64,000 bases of DNA from Kluyvera ascorbata_C (GTDB lineage: Bacteria; Pseudomonadota; Gammaproteobacteria; Enterobacterales; Enterobacteriaceae). This document shows positions 59,735-64,000 of this stretch, one piece after another (positions within the stretch are counted from its first letter, which is position 1; every line of letters begins with the position of its first letter). The position numbers and the translations under genes are program-made. The notes beneath the pieces are model-generated. The model was not told the DNA's origin, made no database searches, and saw only the letters and a program-made list of their open reading frames with translations. Location: positions 372,001 through 436,000 of the forward strand of contig NZ_JBIQOI010000002.1 in assembly GCF_044197065.1 (NCBI RefSeq), written 5' to 3'.

Positions 59735-59800
59735 TACCCGGCAGCGTTCGCGCTGCCGGACCGACAACAATGTCCCGTAGGCCGGTTCATCCGGCACTTA
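59735..59800. repeat. REP-like hairpins between yeaG and yeaH
   Basis: A CGGCAGCG/CGCTGCCG hairpin (59741-59759) and a partial REP (CGTAGGCCGG...) inside the yeaGH operon. Intra-operon REPs often adjust relative mRNA levels. Confidence 0.6.
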
Positions 59801-59840
59801 CAGGCGCAGTAAGTTGGCAAAAAGCAGTTCAGGAGGGGCT

Positions 59841-61118
59841 ATGACCTGGTTCATTGACCGGCGTCTGAACGGCAAAAACAAGAGTGCGGTTAACCGCCAG
59901 CGCTTCTTGCGCCGTTATAAAGCGCAAATAAAACAGTCGATCTCCGAGGCCATCAACAAACGTTCGGTGACCGATATCGACAGCGGTGAATCTGTCTCCA
60001 TTCCGACGGATGATATTAACGAGCCGATGTTCCATCAGGGGCGCGGCGGGTTGCGGCATCGGGTTCATCCCGGCAACGACCACTTCGTACAGAACGATCG
60101 TATCGAGCGACCACAGGGCGGCGGCGGTGGTGGCGGTAGCGGTCAGGGACAGGCCAGCGCCGATGGCGAGGGCCAGGATGAGTTCGTGTTCCAGATTTCC
60201 AAAGATGAGTATCTGGACCTGCTGTTTGAAGACCTGGCGCTGCCGAATCTCAAACGCAACCAGCAGCGACAGCTAACCGAGTATAAAACGCACCGTGCGG
60301 GCTTCACCGCCAACGGCGTACCTGCCAATATCAGCGTCGTTCGCTCGCTGCAAAACTCCCTCGCCCGCCGTACGGCGATGACTGCGGGCAAACGTCGCGA
60401 ACTGCACGCGCTGGAAACCACGCTGGATGAAGTGGCCAAAAGCGAACCGGCGCAGCTTCTGGAAGAGGAACGTCTGCGTAAAGAGATTGCCGAACTGCGG
60501 GCAAAAATCGACCGCGTGCCGTTTATCGACACCTTTGATTTACGCTACAGAAACTATGAAAAACGCCCAGAGCCTTCCAGTCAGGCGGTGATGTTCTGTC
60601 TGATGGACGTCTCGGGTTCGATGGATCAATCCACCAAGGACATGGCAAAACGCTTTTACATCCTGCTCTATCTGTTCCTGAGCCGGACCTATAAAAACGT
60701 CGAGGTGGTCTATATTCGCCACCATACCCAGGCCAAAGAGGTGGATGAACACGAGTTCTTCTACTCGCAGGAAACCGGCGGCACAATTGTCTCTAGTGCG
60801 CTGAAGCTGATGGATGAAGTGGTGAAGGCCCGCTACGACCCGGCACAATGGAACATTTACGCCGCCCAAGCGTCGGATGGCGATAACTGGGCGGACGACT
60901 CCCCGCTGTGCCATGAAATTCTGGCGAAGAAAATTCTGCCGGTGGTGCGGTATTACAGCTACATCGAAATCACCCGCCGGGCACACCAGACGCTGTGGCG
61001 CGAGTATGAGCATTTACAGCAGACGTTTGATAACTTTGCCATTCAGCACATTCGCGATCAGGAAGATATTTATCCGGTCTTCCGTGAGCTGTTCCACAAG
61101 CAAAGTAGTGAAAAATAA
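59841..61118 (+). CDS. yeaH: YeaH (DUF444), von Willebrand A-like protein
   Basis: A 425-residue DUF444 protein. The N-terminal region is basic (FLRRYKAQIKQSI), followed by a glycine-rich linker near residues 93-105, and a C-terminal VWA-like domain with the MIDAS motif MDVSGSMD (near 264). It is co-transcribed with yeaG across bacteria, often with the SpoVR protein YcgB, and is thought to work with them in stress adaptation. AGGAGGGGCT precedes the ATG. Confidence 0.94.
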   Translation: MTWFIDRRLNGKNKSAVNRQRFLRRYKAQIKQSISEAINKRSVTDIDSGESVSIPTDDINEPMFHQGRGGLRHRVHPGNDHFVQNDRIERPQGGGGGGGSGQGQASADGEGQDEFVFQISKDEYLDLLFEDLALPNLKRNQQRQLTEYKTHRAGFTANGVPANISVVRSLQNSLARRTAMTAGKRRELHALETTLDEVAKSEPAQLLEEERLRKEIAELRAKIDRVPFIDTFDLRYRNYEKRPEPSSQAVMFCLMDVSGSMDQSTKDMAKRFYILLYLFLSRTYKNVEVVYIRHHTQAKEVDEHEFFYSQETGGTIVSSALKLMDEVVKARYDPAQWNIYAAQASDGDNWADDSPLCHEILAKKILPVVRYYSYIEITRRAHQTLWREYEHLQQTFDNFAIQHIRDQEDIYPVFRELFHKQSSEK

Positions 61119-61254
61119 CGCTAACCGGCTGTCTCTTCAGAGGCAGCCCCTTCCCCGATGTTTTCAAAACATTTCTATCGCTAATGCATTGCTAGAGATA
61201 CCGGGCACGCCATGTTAATATTCAGACAGACATGGAAGAACATATAATTTCACT

Positions 61255-62763
61255 ATGAAACTGCAGAATAAAATACTGCGATTTGTCATTTCATCAGGCG
61301 TTGTCATACTGACATCCTCTTTCCTGATTTATGAATTAGTCGCCAGCCATCGGGATATGTCCGAATATATGCGATATATCATCGATAAAGGTGAATCGGC
61401 CTTTCTCTATGAGAAATACCAGAACCAGCTGATTATATCGCAGTTTGCTCAAAAACTGGATGAACGGCCCACTGCCGAGGAGGCCGCACATGCCTGCGCC
61501 AGCGTACAGCATCATGGCAGCATTAACGGTCTGAACATCGATGGCTACACCTATTCGATGCTATCCGGCTCGCTTACTGCGGGCAAAACCCCCTGTGATA
61601 AATGGGTACAAAGCCTCCCGGCCCTCGAGGCTTTTGACTCGGCCATCGATGATAGTTCCATCTGGAAACCCCGCCTACCCGATGTGGTACCCCAGCAGAA
61701 ACGTTTTCGTTATTATATTGATGTAGTAAATCAATATATCTATTTTAATTCACCAGTAGTTATTAATGACGCAACGTTAACCAGCTGGAATTTCCTTTAT
61801 GGCGATCGACTGGGTATATCTCCGGCCAGCCTGGAGAATTTATTCCTTGGTCGAACGGTGGTATCCAGTATCTATATTGATACCTTTACTCATAAAAATA
61901 TCTTAACGTTTTTAACACCGCTCTATCATCATGAAAACCTGCAGGGCATCGTGATGGTCGATCTGTCCCATCAGGACCTGCATGATATTTTTTATACCCG
62001 TGACCGTCCTCATTTCTGGCGCTATCTGGATATCTCATTTATTGATTCCGATAATAACGCCCATATCGTGGTCCATCGCAGTGCGTCTCACCTGCTGAGC
62101 TATGTACACTACAGCCACCCGCTGGCGGAAAATATGCGCGTGGTGCTGTCACTGGATGTGATGTACTTCCTGCTGAGTTCGTGGAAACTGTTCCTGTTTT
62201 ATCTCATCTCCACCGCCGCCTTGCTGCAGCTGGTTCGCACGCATTTCCGCCTCTACCGGACGGTAAGCCAGGAGAACATCAGCGATGCGTTGACCGGGCT
62301 TTACAACCGTAAGATCCTCTCGTCAGTGCAGAGCATGCGCTTACAGCGCCTGACGGAACAGGGAGTGGGCATTGTGGTGATAGCGCTCGACTGCGACAGG
62401 CTGAAGATTATCAACGATACCTGGGGCCACGATGAAGGCGACCGTGTGATAATCATGCTAGCACAAGCGATATCGGCCACGATCCGCAAGAGCGATTATG
62501 GCGTTCGCCTGGGTGGCGACGAGTTTTGTATTATCCTGGTTGACTACGAAGAAGCCGAAGCGCAGGTGATAACCGAACGTATTCAGGAGCATCTGACGCT
62601 TATCGACACCGAAAACCGCGTGAGTTTCTCCTGGGGCGCCTACAAGATGCGCCTTGGTGATACCCTTGAAGAGTCGATGAAAATAGCCGACCGGCGCCTT
62701 TACCAACATAAACAGCGTAACAGAACCGCTTCGGCGCAGACGCATGGAATAAATAATGATTGA
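61255..62763 (+). CDS. dgcJ: DgcJ (YeaJ), membrane diguanylate cyclase
   Basis: A 502-residue protein: membrane segment at about 10-30, a periplasmic sensor region (30-300), a second membrane segment near 305-325, and a C-terminal GGDEF domain with the intact signature GGDEF at 420-424 (RLGGDEFCIIL). It should make c-di-GMP, the ligand of YcgR in this window. The N-terminus (VILTSSFLIYELVASHR) follows E. coli DgcJ, but the periplasmic part diverges. The K-12 neighbour cdgI (yeaI) is absent between yeaH and dgcJ. Confidence 0.9.
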   Translation: MKLQNKILRFVISSGVVILTSSFLIYELVASHRDMSEYMRYIIDKGESAFLYEKYQNQLIISQFAQKLDERPTAEEAAHACASVQHHGSINGLNIDGYTYSMLSGSLTAGKTPCDKWVQSLPALEAFDSAIDDSSIWKPRLPDVVPQQKRFRYYIDVVNQYIYFNSPVVINDATLTSWNFLYGDRLGISPASLENLFLGRTVVSSIYIDTFTHKNILTFLTPLYHHENLQGIVMVDLSHQDLHDIFYTRDRPHFWRYLDISFIDSDNNAHIVVHRSASHLLSYVHYSHPLAENMRVVLSLDVMYFLLSSWKLFLFYLISTAALLQLVRTHFRLYRTVSQENISDALTGLYNRKILSSVQSMRLQRLTEQGVGIVVIALDCDRLKIINDTWGHDEGDRVIIMLAQAISATIRKSDYGVRLGGDEFCIILVDYEEAEAQVITERIQEHLTLIDTENRVSFSWGAYKMRLGDTLEESMKIADRRLYQHKQRNRTASAQTHGINND

Positions 62764-63256
62764 ACCCGTCACTGTAGATATTCATCAACGGCTTTTGGGC
62801 CTGCTCGACGAGCACCAGGCGCGGTATCGCGTGATGACGCACGATGCCGTGGGTAAATGTGAAGCTGTGTCTGAAATTCGCGGCACCGCGCTAGGCCAGG
62901 GCGCCAAAGCGCTGGTGTGCAAGGTGAAAGGCAACGGCGTAAACCAGCACGTACTGGCTATCCTCGCCGCCGACCAGCAAGCCGACCTCGCGCAGCTGGC
63001 CCACCATATCGGCGGCTTAAAGGCGTCTCTCGCCAGCCCAGCTGAAGTGGATGCCCTCACCGCCTGCGTGTTTGGCGCAATTCCGCCATTCAGCTTCCAC
63101 CCGTCACTGCGTCTGGTGGCCGACCCACTGCTATTCGACCGCTTCAAGGAAATCGCGTTTAACGCTGGCAGTCTCGAAAAGTCGGTGATCCTTAATACTG
63201 AAGATTATCTGCGTATCGCCCAGCCAGAGTTGGTCTCTTTCCGCCGTCAGTCCTGA
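62756..63256 (+). CDS. yeaK: YeaK, aminoacyl-tRNA deacylase (YbaK/ProX family)
   Basis: A 166-residue trans-editing domain protein that hydrolyses mischarged aminoacyl-tRNA (relatives act on Ser-tRNA and Ala-tRNA). The catalytic-lysine segment ALVCKVKGNG and the AIPPFSFHP loop are present. Its ATG overlaps the dgcJ stop by 8 bp, so the two are translationally coupled. Confidence 0.93.
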   Translation: MIEPVTVDIHQRLLGLLDEHQARYRVMTHDAVGKCEAVSEIRGTALGQGAKALVCKVKGNGVNQHVLAILAADQQADLAQLAHHIGGLKASLASPAEVDALTACVFGAIPPFSFHPSLRLVADPLLFDRFKEIAFNAGSLEKSVILNTEDYLRIAQPELVSFRRQS

Positions 63257-63269
63257 CGTTTCGTATACC

Positions 63270-63345
63270 GTAGGCCGGATAAGCGAAGCGCCATCCGGCA
63301 CGCAGTCACCGATTGCCGGATGGCGCTTCGCTTATCCGGCCTACA
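63270..63345. repeat. Inverted REP pair
   Basis: Facing REP copies (GTAGGCCGGATAAGCGAAGC and GCTTCGCTTATCCGGCCTAC) after yeaK; same subtype as those at 20580 and 37373. Confidence 0.88.
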
Positions 63346-63540
63346 GCACCCCACCGCTGCTCTCGATTTTCCGGGTTCACCCCGTCGTTACATTCACACC
63401 CATTCAATCTGTTACCGGTATCACGCAAATCAGTTTACGTAAGCGTAATACGGAATATCGCAATTGTTAACTTTTCTCATTCATCCACACTGTATGGCGT
63501 CTTTCCCCACAATCGTGCTGTAACGACACCAGGTGATACG

Positions 63541-64000
63541 ATGAACATGAAAGTTACCCGTAAAGAGAAAATCAGCTATGGATTAGGCGACATGGCCAGC
63601 CATATTGGTCTGGACAACGTCATTATCTTCTTAACCTTCTATTATACCGACGTGGTTGGCCTGCCTGCCGCCTTCGTTGGCACCATGTTTTTACTGGCGC
63701 GTACCGCCGACGCCATCATCGACCCGGCAATGGGCTATCTGGCCGACCGTACCCGCTCGCGATGGGGCAAATTTCGTCCGTGGATGCTCTGGCTGGCGCT
63801 GCCTTTCGGCGTGAGCTGTCTGCTGACCTACGCCGTACCGCAGTCGCTGGATATGTCTGGCAAAATGATCTTCGCCAGCGTCACCTACACCTTCATGATG
63901 CTGATGTACACCGCCATCAACATTCCCTATTGCTCGATGGGCGCGGTCATTACGCCAGACAACGATGAACGCATCTCGCTGCAATCCTGGCGCTTTTTCC
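63541..64000 (+). CDS. GPH-family sugar:cation symporter, 3' end cut by window
   Basis: The first 153 residues of a glycoside-pentoside-hexuronide:cation symporter (MelB/XynP/YicJ type): KEKISYGLGDMASH at the N-terminus, FYYTDVVGLPAAFVGTMFLLARTADAIIDPAMGYLADRTRSRWGKFRPW, and YTAINIPYCSMGAVITPDNDER. The DADP-like and RWGKFRPW motifs define the family. AGGTGATACG precedes the ATG. A glycosidase gene often follows such carriers; it would be beyond the right edge. Substrate cannot be told from this part. Confidence 0.9.
   Translation, partial: MNMKVTRKEKISYGLGDMASHIGLDNVIIFLTFYYTDVVGLPAAFVGTMFLLARTADAIIDPAMGYLADRTRSRWGKFRPWMLWLALPFGVSCLLTYAVPQSLDMSGKMIFASVTYTFMMLMYTAINIPYCSMGAVITPDNDERISLQSWRFF

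Overview
The window comes from the chromosome of a member of the Enterobacteriaceae, of the Citrobacter/Enterobacter/Klebsiella type; I cannot fix the genus. Most of it is core backbone that reads very close to Escherichia coli K-12: ymgE-ycgR-emtA-ldcA-cvrA-dadX-dadA-ycgB-fadR-nhaB-dsbB-ycgN-ycgM-ycgL, minCDE, topB-selD-ydjA-sppA-ansA-pncA, yeaC-msrB-gapA, and yeaD-yeaE-mipA-yeaG-yeaH-dgcJ-yeaK. Enterobacterial REP/BIME palindromes sit in many of the intergenic gaps. The minE-topB junction differs from K-12, so backbone blocks are arranged differently here.

Five accessory regions interrupt the backbone. (1) At 1-9110 lies a nearly complete indole-3-acetic acid catabolism (iac) cluster in the order iacR / H-A-B-I-C-D-E-F, with a divergent MFS carrier. 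It runs off the left edge, where the flavin reductase iacG would be expected. A Fur-box-controlled hydroxamate-type TonB receptor follows. (2) At 25982-27625 an AT-rich gene for a multi-pass membrane protein is inserted between ycgL and minC. (3) At 37588-38841 there is a secreted GH18 chitinase. (4) At 38954-45181 there is a sulfur-scavenging locus: two flavin-dependent monooxygenases (NtaA/DszA-like and SsuD-like) and an FAD/NAD(P) protein. It is divergent from an unusual sigma-54 activator whose C-terminus is a cytoplasmic copy of the sulfonate-binding protein SsuA. Between them lie a good -24/-12 promoter and twin dyad activator sites. (5) At 47279-54582 a decayed P2-like prophage sits in the gapA terminator. 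It is bounded by a perfect 21-bp direct repeat and separates gapA from yeaD.

The prophage remnant keeps a 5'-truncated terminase gene, a portal gene broken by one amber codon, and an Ogr-like zinc finger. It also keeps cargo: a protein with a HEPN-type RNxxxH motif, a coiled-coil two-membrane-segment protein, and a TacAT-type DUF1778/GNAT toxin-antitoxin pair with several palindromes upstream. No integrase remains, although presumed integrase arm-site repeats survive at both ends.

Regulatory signals readable from sequence include a FliA-type promoter for ycgR, a Fur box for the TonB receptor, CRP-like sites upstream of gapA and dadA, and sigma-54 promoters for yeaGH and for the sulfur operon. 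I saw no rRNA, tRNA or CRISPR array. The right edge cuts a GPH-family sugar symporter.
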